Below the pieces are notes generated by a model. The model saw only the letters and a program-made list of their open reading frames with translations, was not told where the DNA came from and did no database searches. Below, piece after piece: positions 30,117 to 38,205 of a stretch of 49,718 bases of DNA. The DNA comes from JADFRG01 sp964590515 (GTDB lineage: Bacteria; Chloroflexota; Anaerolineae; Anaerolineales; E44-bin32): the NCBI GenBank assembly GCA_964590515.1, contig CAZPZD010000014.1, forward strand, positions 1-49,718. Reading direction: 5' to 3'. The position numbers were made by a program, and so were the translations under genes. Within the stretch, counting starts at the first letter, position 1. Each line of letters starts with the position of its first letter.

Positions 30117-32201
30117 ATGCATCAACAAACCTCTGTCCCGGCCTGGCGAGTGCAACTCACCCTGCTGGCAATGGCGATCCTGCTGCTGGTGTTCGTCGCC
30201 CGGTTGTTCAACTTGCAAATCCTCCAGGAAGCGACCTATTCGAGCCTGGCGGATGACAATCGCTTCGACCGGATTAGCATCCCTGCCGCCCGCGGCGTGG
30301 TCTACGACGCCAATGGGTCGCAGCTGGTGCGAAACCTGGCGTCCTTCAACGTATATATCACTCCGGCCAGCCTGCCTGATTCAGAGGCCGAAAGCGAAGC
30401 GATCTATCTCAAGCTCTCCGAGATCACCGGTGTGCCGCTCGACCAGGAAGGGCCGCCCGCGGCCCCGTGCGTCGCCGGACGAGGGATCCGTCAACTCGTT
30501 GAGGAAGGGCTCACGAACCGGCCATTCGATCCGTGGCCGATTGCCTGCGACATCGACGAGATGACTGCCCGGATCCTGCTCCAGCAGCAGATAGACCTGC
30601 CGGGGGTGACAGTCGCGGCAGTACCGGTCCGGCAATACCCGACCGGCATCCTGACCTCTGCAGTGATCGGATACCTGGGACCCATCCCGGCCGCCGAGGT
30701 CGATTTCTGGGAAGGCCTGGGATTCGTCGCCGACCGTGACAAGGTTGGCTACGGCGGGATCGAATTCGCCTATCAGGACATCCTGGCCGGCACCAATGGA
30801 TTGAAGCTGGTCGAGAAGGATGTTGCCGGGTCACAGCTGCACGAAGTGGGCGCTGGTAATCCGCCGGTACCCGGCAACAGTCTGCTATTGACCATAGATA
30901 CCCGACTGCAGGCGATCGCGACGAGTGCACTTGAGAATAGGATGGAGTTTATCAACCGGTTCGCCGGCGACGTGCGGACCACCATCGGTGCCTTGATTGC
31001 CATGAATCCTCAGACTGGCGAGATCTTGGCGATGGTCTCCATTCCGAGTTATGAGAACAACCGGCTGGCCCGCTTCATTCCTGAATACTATTTCCGCCAG
31101 CTCTCGGAGGACGCCAGCAAACCGCTCACCAATCAGGCGATCCAGTCAAGTTATCCGCCCGGTTCCTCCTTCAAGATGGTCACTGCCCTCGGAGCGCTGA
31201 ACGAAGGGATTATTGACCCGAATCGCACTCTATTTGATCCAGGGCTGATCACGATTCAGAATCAGTACTTCCCGAATGACCCGGGCCTGGCGAAAGACTT
31301 CGTGTGCTGGAAGGAGGACGGGCACGGAAACATCAATTTCGTGCAAGCCATCGCCTTCTCGTGCAACGTCTACTTCTACAAGATCGGCGGAGGTTTCGAG
31401 AACGAGGTGATCGGGGACGGCCTCGGGATCGACAACCTGAACATCTATGCCCGCGCCCTCGGATATGGGAATCTGCTTGGAATCGATCTTCCGGGCGAGG
31501 AAGACGGGCTCATTCCCAATCCGGATTGGAAGCGATTGAACCGCGGGGAGAGCTGGTCGACCGGCGACACGTACATCAGCGTCGTCGGGCAGGGATTCGT
31601 CGGGGCGACTCCGCTTCAGGTTCTCACCTCGATAGGCACGCTCGCCAACGGCGGCAGAGTCATGTGGCCCCACGTGGTCCGGGAGGTCCTGGACGGCGAG
31701 GGCAATCTCGTCCAGCGCTATGAACCATGCGTATTGTGGGACCTCGGCGACGGCGTCTTGATCCCTCCCTCGGAAATCGCCGCAGACTGCCCAACCCTGG
31801 ATCCGGAAGTGCGGGAACAGGTCATCGCAGAGCACCTCGAGTCCCCGGACATCCTGCTCAGACCGGGCGTGCTGGATCTGGTCCAGGAAGGAATGCGACT
31901 CGTGGTCGAGGATGAAGAAGGAACGGCCCACGACTATGCGCAGCTGGAGGGGATCTCATCCGGCGGGAAGACTGGCACCGGAGAATTCTGCGACGATACC
32001 GCCTTCCGCCGCGGCCTCTGCATCCCCGGGAATTGGCCCACCCACTCCTGGTACACGGCATTCGCTCCCTTTGACAACCCCGAAATCGTGGTGGTGGCTT
32101 TCGTGTACAACGGAGGGGAGGGTGCAGTCACTTCCGGCCCGATCGTCCAGCAGGTGTTGGAAGCTTATTTCCAGCTCAAGGCGATCGACGCCGCCGGTTG
32201 A
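30117..32201 (+). CDS. mrdA: Penicillin-binding protein 2 (elongation transpeptidase)
   Basis: A 694-residue class B PBP that crosslinks peptidoglycan during elongation. There is a single N-terminal TM (LLAMAILLLVFVARLFNLQ), then the pedestal/dimerisation domain with RGVVYDANGSQLVRN. The transpeptidase domain has the catalytic serine motif GSSFKM (near residue 350), SCN (SxN) and GGKTGTGE. The sequence has several Cys residues in the transpeptidase domain (VCWK, FSCN, PCVLW, ADCP, EFCDD and GLCIP), so disulfides are possible. It lies in the mreBCD operon, and rodA, its glycosyltransferase partner, is 1.8 kb downstream. Confidence 0.94.
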   Translation: MHQQTSVPAWRVQLTLLAMAILLLVFVARLFNLQILQEATYSSLADDNRFDRISIPAARGVVYDANGSQLVRNLASFNVYITPASLPDSEAESEAIYLKLSEITGVPLDQEGPPAAPCVAGRGIRQLVEEGLTNRPFDPWPIACDIDEMTARILLQQQIDLPGVTVAAVPVRQYPTGILTSAVIGYLGPIPAAEVDFWEGLGFVADRDKVGYGGIEFAYQDILAGTNGLKLVEKDVAGSQLHEVGAGNPPVPGNSLLLTIDTRLQAIATSALENRMEFINRFAGDVRTTIGALIAMNPQTGEILAMVSIPSYENNRLARFIPEYYFRQLSEDASKPLTNQAIQSSYPPGSSFKMVTALGALNEGIIDPNRTLFDPGLITIQNQYFPNDPGLAKDFVCWKEDGHGNINFVQAIAFSCNVYFYKIGGGFENEVIGDGLGIDNLNIYARALGYGNLLGIDLPGEEDGLIPNPDWKRLNRGESWSTGDTYISVVGQGFVGATPLQVLTSIGTLANGGRVMWPHVVREVLDGEGNLVQRYEPCVLWDLGDGVLIPPSEIAADCPTLDPEVREQVIAEHLESPDILLRPGVLDLVQEGMRLVVEDEEGTAHDYAQLEGISSGGKTGTGEFCDDTAFRRGLCIPGNWPTHSWYTAFAPFDNPEIVVVAFVYNGGEGAVTSGPIVQQVLEAYFQLKAIDAAG

Positions 32202-32233
32202 GAGCCCCCCGACTGGCGCCAGAGTCCCCTGAA

Positions 32234-32242
32234 TGCTAAAAT
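32234..32242 (+). promoter_or_regulatory. Extended -10 promoter for minCDE-rodA
   Basis: TGC-TAAAAT (TG at 32234-32235, hexamer 32237-32242) followed by CG, 18 bp before the minC ATG at 32260. An ATG at 32233 falls inside this element, so it is unlikely to be the minC start. A 10-bp palindrome CTGGCGCCAG is at 32213-32222. Confidence 0.6.
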
Positions 32243-32259
32243 CGCCGCCCGTTACCACA

Positions 32260-32937
32260 ATGGGCAGCTCGCTCGCGCTCAAAGGCATCGGCGATGGATT
32301 GCTGGTGACGGTCCCCGAAGGCGACTGGCAAATCGTCCGGCCGTCCCTGCTGCAGGCGATCGACGAGCGCGCCGATTTCTTCCGCGGGGCACGCCTGGTG
32401 CTTCAGATGGCGGGTCGGGAGCTAGGAGCTGCGGAGCTCGGCGGGTTGCGGGACGAATTGCAGCAGCGGGAAGTGGCACTGGCGGCGATCCTCAGCTCCT
32501 CCGCCGGTACCCGTTCGGCGGGGGCCAATCTTGGCCTGGCGCTCGAAATCCCCCGGCCGGAGCTCGGCGAGAACGGCGATCGCGAACCGGTCTCCTTTGA
32601 GCTCGAAGGGGACCAAGCCGTATTGATCGAACGCACCCTTCGGTCCGGCCAGAAAATCAGACACCCCGGTCATGTGGTGATCTTGGGGGACGTCAATCCC
32701 GGGGCAGAAGTCATCGCCGGCGGGAATGTGGTGGTGTGGGGCAAGCTGAGAGGGGTCGTGCACGCCGGCGCCACCGGCAACGAGCGATCGGTGGTCTGCG
32801 CGCTGGACCTCACACCCACTCAGCTTCGGATCGCCAGTCATATCAGCGTTTCACCAGACCGCAAAGGAAACCCGCGGCCTGAGAAGGCGTTCGTGAAGGA
32901 CGGAATCCTGGTAGCAGAATCCTGGAAGACGAACTAA
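32260..32937 (+). CDS. minC: Septum site-determining protein MinC
   Basis: A 225-residue inhibitor of FtsZ polymerisation away from midcell. The N-terminal part (about 1-95) matches the FtsZ-interacting MinC_N domain only weakly. The C-terminal right-handed beta-helix is clear: TLRSGQKIRHPGHVVILGDVNPGAEVIAGGNVVVWGKLRGVVHAGA-like repeats (see GDVNPGAEVIAGGN and WGKLRG). The family's C-terminal RIA motif is there too (QLRIAS). The start at 32260 is chosen because the upstream ATG overlaps a promoter. It is 22 bp upstream of minD. Confidence 0.9.
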   Translation: MGSSLALKGIGDGLLVTVPEGDWQIVRPSLLQAIDERADFFRGARLVLQMAGRELGAAELGGLRDELQQREVALAAILSSSAGTRSAGANLGLALEIPRPELGENGDREPVSFELEGDQAVLIERTLRSGQKIRHPGHVVILGDVNPGAEVIAGGNVVVWGKLRGVVHAGATGNERSVVCALDLTPTQLRIASHISVSPDRKGNPRPEKAFVKDGILVAESWKTN

Positions 32938-32958
32938 GCAGGAGGGAGTGAGGCAAGG

Positions 32959-33768
32959 ATGGGCGCAAAGGTCGTAACCGTGACCTCAGGGAAGGGCGGA
33001 GTCGGCAAGACGACCACTACTGCGAACATCGCGGTAGCATTGGCCGCGGCCGAGCATCGGGTGGTGTGCATCGATGCCGACATCGGATTGAGGAATTTGG
33101 ACTTGGTGATGGGTCTCGAAAATCGAATCGTGTACGATCTGGTGGACGTCGTGGAAGGGCGCTGCAAGCTGAGGCAGGCCATGATCAAGGACAAGCGGGT
33201 TCCCAATCTGTATCTGATTCCGGCGGCCCAGACCCGCGACAAGACCGCCATCACGCCGGAGGATATGATCGAAGTGACCGCCCAACTCCGGCGGGACTAC
33301 GATTGGATCTTGATCGACTCTCCTGCCGGGATCGAGGGCGGTTTCCGCACCGCCTTGGCCCCGGCCGACATCGTGTTGATCGTCACGAATCCGGAGGTCT
33401 CTGCGGTGCGAGATGCCGACCGGATCATCGGACTGACCGAAGCTGAGGAAAAAGATCCTCCTAAGCTGATCCTGAATCGGGTCAGACCGGACATGGTGCG
33501 CCGCGGTGAGATGCTCAAGGTGGAGGATGTCTTGGAGGTACTGGCCATCGAACTGATCGGAGTGGTCCCCGAGGACGAGCAGGTCTTGACCGCCTCCAAC
33601 CGAGGGACCCCGCTTGCGCTCGACGGACGCAGCCGGGCCGGTCGGGCATTTCAGGCCATCGCCCGTCGCCTGATGGGAGAGGCAATTCCGCTGGAGGAGT
33701 TCGCAACCGAAGATGGATTCCTGAGGCGACTATCCCGCAAAGTGCGGACGGGAGGGCAGCCGGCATGA
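32959..33768 (+). CDS. minD: Septum site-determining ATPase MinD
   Basis: A 269-residue ParA-type ATPase that recruits MinC to the membrane. The deviant Walker A is GKGGVGKTT, Walker A' is IDADIGLRNLD, and Walker B is ILIDSPAGIE. The C-terminal end (EDGFLRRLSRKVRTGGQ) can form the membrane-targeting amphipathic helix. AGGAGG lies upstream of the ATG. It overlaps minE by 4 bases. Confidence 0.97.
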   Translation: MGAKVVTVTSGKGGVGKTTTTANIAVALAAAEHRVVCIDADIGLRNLDLVMGLENRIVYDLVDVVEGRCKLRQAMIKDKRVPNLYLIPAAQTRDKTAITPEDMIEVTAQLRRDYDWILIDSPAGIEGGFRTALAPADIVLIVTNPEVSAVRDADRIIGLTEAEEKDPPKLILNRVRPDMVRRGEMLKVEDVLEVLAIELIGVVPEDEQVLTASNRGTPLALDGRSRAGRAFQAIARRLMGEAIPLEEFATEDGFLRRLSRKVRTGGQPA

Positions 33769-34025
33769 TCCGACAATGGTTACGCGGACGAGAGCGTGGC
33801 TCGGCCCGCACGGCGAAGGAGCGGCTACAGTTCGTGCTTGTCCACGATCGAGCCGGACTGAGTGCCAGCACCCTCGAGGCACTGAAAGATGAATTGATCG
33901 CAGCCATCTCCCGCCATGTGGAGATCGATCGAGAGGGAGTTTCCGTCTCGCTCACCAAGGATCGCCGGCGCCAGCGCTTGGTCGCCGACATCCCCCTCGC
34001 AGAGCGGAGAACCTCCGCACACTAG
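33765..34025 (+). CDS. minE: Cell division topological specificity factor MinE
   Basis: An 86-residue protein that stimulates MinD ATPase and makes the Min system oscillate. A basic amphipathic N-terminus (MIRQWLRG) suggests membrane contact, followed by AKERLQFVLVHDRAGLS (anti-MinCD helix/strand) and the topological domain with LKDELIAAISRHVEID. Its start overlaps the minD stop (ATGA). rodA begins 3 bp downstream. Confidence 0.93.
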   Translation: MIRQWLRGRERGSARTAKERLQFVLVHDRAGLSASTLEALKDELIAAISRHVEIDREGVSVSLTKDRRRQRLVADIPLAERRTSAH

Positions 34026-34028
34026 CGA

Positions 34029-35183
34029 ATGCAAGCTTCGGCACGGATCTGGCGCCACTTCGACACCTGGCTTCTCGGGGCGGTGGGTGTACTGACGATC
34101 GCCGGAGTGGCCTTGATCCGATCGGCGGTTGCTGGAAATCCGGAGCTCATCGAACTGAACGTAGTCGGTCGCCAAGCGGTCTACGGCCTGGTTAGCCTGG
34201 TCGTATTGTTCGCGGTCGCGGCGATCGACTACCGGCTCTGGTCTGCACTCTCCAGGCTCCTTTACGGATTAATGGTGCTGCTGCTCGGCCTGATCCCTAT
34301 TGCAGGCGTGGCCGGGTTCGGCGCGGCTCGCTGGTTCGAGGTCGCCACCCTCACCGTTCAGCCCTCCGAACTGGCCAAGATTCTGACGATCCTGGTGCTG
34401 GCCGATTACCTGGGTCGCAATCGGCCACAGACCCTCGGCACCCTGCTCAAGAGCTTCGCCCTGGTTGGCCTTCCCGCAGTGCTGATCCTTGGCCAGCCCG
34501 ATCTAAGCACGGCAGTCGTCCTCCTGGTGATCTGGCTCGCGATGGTCTGGGCGGCCGGCGCTCGGCTGCGATACCTGGTGATCATCTTGGGGCTGATTGC
34601 GATGGTCGCCTTGCTGGTTGCCCCACTGCTGGCTCAATACCTCCTGGAAGGCTACCCCCAAGGTGAAGATTTCCTCTTCGTGCGGAACTATCAGATGACC
34701 CGAGTCATCACTTTCCTCTTCCCCCACCCCGAAGAGAGTTTTGGGGCCAGCTACAACGTCGAACAAGCCTTGATCTCGATCGGCTCTGGGGGATTGCTCG
34801 GAGAGGGATACGGCAACGGGACCCAGGTTCAGCTGCGGTTCCTCAAAGTTCGCCACACCGACTTCCTCTTCTCCTCGATGTCTCAGGAGTTTGGCTTCGT
34901 AGGGGCGACCGTGACCGTACTGCTGCTGATGTTTGTCGTATTCCGCTGCCTGCGGGCCACTCGACTTGCGCGGGATCGGTACGGCTCGCTTATTTGTTAC
35001 GGAGTCGCGATTTTGCTGCTCTTCCAGGCCTCCTTCAACGTCGGGATGAACCTGAACCTGCTGCCCGTCTCCGGGCTGCCCTTGCCCTTTCTGTCCTACG
35101 GAGGGTCCTCCCTGCTGACCAGCCTGCTCGGGATCGGTCTGGTTGAGAGTGTGATGCTGCGCCACAAACGGATCGAGCTCTAG
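34029..35183 (+). CDS. rodA: SEDS peptidoglycan glycosyltransferase RodA
   Basis: A 384-residue polytopic protein with about ten TM segments that polymerises lipid II with PBP2. SEDS signatures are visible: ARWF, LTVQPSELAKI (QPSE), a WAAG loop region, the large extracellular loop with DFLFSSMSQEFGFVG and the C-terminal GLPLPFLSYGGSS motif. The linkage with mreBCD and PBP2 favours RodA over FtsW. It is the last gene of the min/rod unit, and gltX follows after 28 bp. Confidence 0.93.
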   Translation: MQASARIWRHFDTWLLGAVGVLTIAGVALIRSAVAGNPELIELNVVGRQAVYGLVSLVVLFAVAAIDYRLWSALSRLLYGLMVLLLGLIPIAGVAGFGAARWFEVATLTVQPSELAKILTILVLADYLGRNRPQTLGTLLKSFALVGLPAVLILGQPDLSTAVVLLVIWLAMVWAAGARLRYLVIILGLIAMVALLVAPLLAQYLLEGYPQGEDFLFVRNYQMTRVITFLFPHPEESFGASYNVEQALISIGSGGLLGEGYGNGTQVQLRFLKVRHTDFLFSSMSQEFGFVGATVTVLLLMFVVFRCLRATRLARDRYGSLICYGVAILLLFQASFNVGMNLNLLPVSGLPLPFLSYGGSSLLTSLLGIGLVESVMLRHKRIEL

Positions 35184-35211
35184 CCGACCCGCCGGTTTCT
35201 GATCCAGCCAA

Positions 35212-36693
35212 ATGACTGAAACGACGCCAGCCCGGGTCCGCTACGCGCCCTCACCCACCGGGCGCTTCCATATCGGTGGAGCCCGGACCGCCCTGTACAA
35301 CTATCTGCTTGCTCGCCAAACCGGCGGGCAATTCATCATTCGAATCGAAGATACCGATCGGAAACGATTCGTTCCCGGTTCCGAGGCCGAAGTCCTTGAG
35401 TCGCTCGCCTGGCTCGGACTGCGCTGGGACGAAGGTCCGGACCTCGGAGGATCGTACGGCCCCTATCGGCAATCTGAGCGAGTCGATCTCTACCGGCAGC
35501 ATGCCGAGCAGTTGGTTGAGAGCGGATTCGCCTACTTCTGTTTCTGCTCTCCCGAACGATTGAGTACCCTGCGCCAAGAGCAGGAACGTCGAAAGCAACC
35601 ACCGCGCTACGACCGCCTCTGCCGCCGGCTGGCTGTTTCAGAGGCCGCGGCCCGCCTCCGGGCCGGCGAACCGCACGTGGTTCGATTGAAAGTTCCGGAG
35701 AGCGGGCGAACCATTGCGATCGACCGGCTGCGGGGCGAGATCCAGGTCGAGAACTCGACCCTGGACGACGCCATCCTGCTCAAGTCCGATGGACTTCCTG
35801 TTTACCACCTGGCGGCCATGGTGGATGACCGATTGATGGGCATCACCCACGTGCTGCGCAGTTCGGAGTGGCTGCCGACGTTGCCGCTCCACGTGCTCAT
35901 CTACCAGGCATTCGGCTGGGAGCAGCCGGCCTGGGTGCACCTCTCCGTTTTCCTGAGCCCTTCCGGCAAAGGAAAGATGAGCAAACGGGATTCTGTGAGT
36001 GGAACAAGCTCAATCTACCCGTTGGACCTGCGCGAGCAGGGGTACCTCCCAGAAGCCGTCTTGAATTGGCTGGCCCTCATGGGATGGTCATATGACGATC
36101 GGACTGAGGTCTTTGACCTGGCGGATCTGGTTCAACGGTTCACTCTTGAAAGGCTTAACCCAAGCCCGGCGGCGGTGAACTACAGCAAGCTCGACCACTT
36201 CAACGGGATCCATATTCGCGGCCTCCCGCCCGGCGAGCTGGCCCGCAGACTGGTGACCAGCTTTGTGCGACACAGGCTGGCAGTCACCGAGACCGACTTG
36301 ATTTCGCTGGTTCCCTTGATCCAGGAGCGGATCCGGACCTTGGATGAGGCGGTGGAGATGGCCGGATTCATGTTCCGCGACACGGTCTCCCCTGCTCCGG
36401 CGGATCTAGTCGGGCAAGGCATGACCGCAGAGGCCTCCCAGGCCGCACTGCGACGCGCCCAGCAGGTCATCCTGGATAGCGAGCGGCTGGAGGTCGAAAG
36501 CCTGGAGGCCGAGCTGCGCGGGCTTGCAGCAGAGCTCGGACTGAAGGTGGGGCAGCTCTTCACCATATTGAGAATCGCGGTGACCGGACAGCGGGTCAGT
36601 CCACCGCTGATCGAAACGATGGTGCTGCTTGGAAAGGAACTGGTTCTCGATCGGCTCAGGCGGGCCGTCGAGCTGCTGGCCGCCGCCGGCTGA
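35212..36693 (+). CDS. gltX: Glutamyl-tRNA synthetase
   Basis: A 493-residue class Ib synthetase. HIGH motif is RFHIGGART, KMSKS is GKMSKRDS. Cys-rich YFCFCSPE with a downstream Cys suggests a zinc site. The C-terminal helical anticodon-binding domain is present. In bacteria without GlnRS the enzyme also charges tRNA-Gln with glutamate for correction by GatCAB. The tRNA-Gln gene 56 bp downstream makes a non-discriminating role plausible, but no gat genes are in the window. Confidence 0.95.
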   Translation: MTETTPARVRYAPSPTGRFHIGGARTALYNYLLARQTGGQFIIRIEDTDRKRFVPGSEAEVLESLAWLGLRWDEGPDLGGSYGPYRQSERVDLYRQHAEQLVESGFAYFCFCSPERLSTLRQEQERRKQPPRYDRLCRRLAVSEAAARLRAGEPHVVRLKVPESGRTIAIDRLRGEIQVENSTLDDAILLKSDGLPVYHLAAMVDDRLMGITHVLRSSEWLPTLPLHVLIYQAFGWEQPAWVHLSVFLSPSGKGKMSKRDSVSGTSSIYPLDLREQGYLPEAVLNWLALMGWSYDDRTEVFDLADLVQRFTLERLNPSPAAVNYSKLDHFNGIHIRGLPPGELARRLVTSFVRHRLAVTETDLISLVPLIQERIRTLDEAVEMAGFMFRDTVSPAPADLVGQGMTAEASQAALRRAQQVILDSERLEVESLEAELRGLAAELGLKVGQLFTILRIAVTGQRVSPPLIETMVLLGKELVLDRLRRAVELLAAAG

Positions 36694-36729
36694 GGCTCTC
36701 ACTCGCCGATCGGGCCAACGCAACCCCCA

Positions 36730-36738
36730 TGATACAAT
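36730..36738 (+). promoter_or_regulatory. Extended -10 promoter for tRNA-Gln
   Basis: TGA-TACAAT (hexamer 36733-36738) followed by CG, 11 bp before the tRNA 5' end. Confidence 0.55.
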
Positions 36739-36749
36739 CGCCGCCGCAC

Positions 36750-36820
36750 TGGGGGTTCGTCTAGCGGTAGGACACCGGGCTCTGAACCCGTGAACCGAGG
36801 TTCGAATCCTCGACCCCCAG
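36750..36820 (+). tRNA. tRNA-Gln (anticodon CTG)
   Basis: Cloverleaf: acceptor TGGGGGT (36750-36756) / ACCCCCA (36813-36819), D stem GTCT / GGAC, anticodon arm CCGGG-CTCTGAA-CCCGT with anticodon CTG, 4-nt variable loop, T arm CGAGG-TTCGAAT-CCTCG, discriminator G. The weak first acceptor pair (T-A) is typical of tRNA-Gln. The first anticodon-stem pair is a C-T mismatch. CCA is not encoded (CCT follows). Confidence 0.95.
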
Positions 36821-36845
36821 CCTCGAGCGAAGTGCCAAAGCCGAC

Positions 36846-37938
36846 ATGCAAGATCTGATCGACGCGCTTGAGACCAGCTTGGCCCGCATCCAGGAACTCC
36901 TGGTGCGTCTTTGATTTCCCCAAACTAGAACAGGAACTCAGCGAGTTGGAACGGGCAGCCGAGGATCCCCAACTCTGGCTGGATTCGGACGGTGCCCAGG
37001 TCAAAATGAAGCGGCTTGCGCGGCTGCGCCAGGAGGTTGAGAGCTGGCGCGGCCTGCGCCAGCGGATTCTGGATGCCGTCGAGCTTGCCGAGCTCGGTGA
37101 CGAATCGCTGCGCCAGGATATCGGGTCGGAGCTCGAAGCGGTCGAAAGCGAGTTGGACCGCCGGGAACTGGCGACCTCGCTCTCGGGCAAGTACGACGCC
37201 GACGACGCTATCCTTTCGGTCCACGCCGGCGCGGGGGGAACGGATTCTCAGGACTGGGCTCAGATGTTGGAGAGAATGTACTTGCGCTGGTGCGAGCGTC
37301 GCGGTTTCGGCGCCGAGATCCTCGATCGCAGCCCCGGCGAAGAGGCGGGGATCAAGAGCGTGACCATCGCGGTTGACGGCGAGTACGCCTACGGATATCT
37401 GCGGGCCGAACGGGGTGTCCATCGGCTGGTCCGGATTTCGCCGTTTGATTCCGGCAATCGCCGCCACACCTCCTTTGCGTTGGCGGAGGTGTATCCTCAG
37501 GTCGAAACCGAGACCGAAATCAAGATCGATCCGAAGGACATCAAGGTCGACACTTTTCTGTCGGCAGGTGCCGGGGGGCAGAACGTCCAGAAGAACGAGA
37601 CCGCGATTCGCATCAAGCACCTGCCCACCGGGGTCGTGGTGACCAGTCAGAACGAACGATCCCAGAGCCAAAACCGAGAGAACGCCATGCGAGTGCTGCG
37701 AGCGAAGTTGCTCGACCTGGAACGACAGAAGCGCGAGGAACAGCTGGCGGCGATCAAGGGCCAGCACGTCAGTGCCGAATGGGGAAGCCAAATCCGCTCC
37801 TACGTCCTTCACCCTTATCAGCTGGTCAAGGACCATCGGACCGGCCTCGAAATCGGGAACACGGCAGCCGTCCTGGATGGAGACCTTGACGAGCTGATCA
37901 ACGCCTATTTGAAGACCCAAACCACAAGCATGCTATAA
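36846..37938 (+). CDS. prfB: Peptide chain release factor 2, with programmed +1 frameshift
   Basis: Release factor 2 recognises UGA and UAA. The first 22 codons from ATG 36846 (starting MQDLIDALE) end at CTT TGA (36909-36914). Skipping T36912 continues in the +1 frame with DFPKLEQELSELE to the stop at 37938, giving 363 residues. The reading frame therefore uses the classic CUU-UGA autoregulatory frameshift, which senses RF2 scarcity. The strong SD-like AGGGGG that usually precedes the site by 3 nt is replaced by a weaker TGGTG. Downstream features: the SPF anticodon-like motif (ISPFDS) and the GGQ motif (GAGGQNVQ). A start at 36868 in the second frame is not needed. It follows tRNA-Gln by 25 bp. 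Confidence 0.95.
36909..36915 (+). other. prfB +1 frameshift site (CTTTGAT)
   Basis: CTT TGA T: the P-site codon CTT is followed by the in-frame UGA. A +1 slip reads GAT (Asp) and resumes RF2. This is the conserved bacterial prfB slippery site. Confidence 0.92.
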
Positions 37939-37939
37939 T
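37931..37939 (+). promoter_or_regulatory. Extended -10 promoter for secG
   Basis: TGC-TATAAT (hexamer 37934-37939) followed by CC. The element overlaps the prfB stop codon. The ATG of secG is 23 bp downstream. Confidence 0.6.
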
Positions 37940-37962
37940 CCGCCGCCGGTAATAGCGAATCC

Positions 37963-38190
37963 ATGTCAACCTATCTCAACCTTGCGCTGGTCATTGTCTC
38001 ATTCGGATTGATCGTGCTGGTGCTGCTGCAGAGCAAGGGTGCCGGACTTGGGGGTCTCGGGGGCGGCGATTTCGGCGGCAGCGGATACCACGTTCGCCGC
38101 GGGGTCGAGCGTCTGATTTTCAACCTTACCATCATTCTCAGTATCCTCTTCTTCCTGCTGGCACTCCTCAGCGTCACCCTAGGCGGCTAG
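37963..38190 (+). CDS. secG: Protein-export membrane protein SecG
   Basis: A 75-residue accessory subunit of the SecYEG translocon. Two TM helices (LALVIVSFGLIVLVLLQ and LIFNLTIILSILFFLLALL) flank the conserved Gly-rich cytoplasmic loop GAGLGGLGGGDFGG. Length and layout are typical. It is followed after 15 bp by an extracytoplasmic solute-binding protein, which is itself a Sec substrate. Confidence 0.93.
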   Translation: MSTYLNLALVIVSFGLIVLVLLQSKGAGLGGLGGGDFGGSGYHVRRGVERLIFNLTIILSILFFLLALLSVTLGG

Positions 38191-38205
38191 GCCCCGCTCG
38201 TCATC

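Noticed and set aside
32233..32259. Upstream ATG as the minC start
   Set aside because: The ATG is part of the TGC-TAAAAT extended -10 element, so the transcript would begin after it.
36925..37920. 331-codon open frame antisense to prfB
   Set aside because: It lies entirely opposite conserved RF2 sequence and has no start signals or domain.
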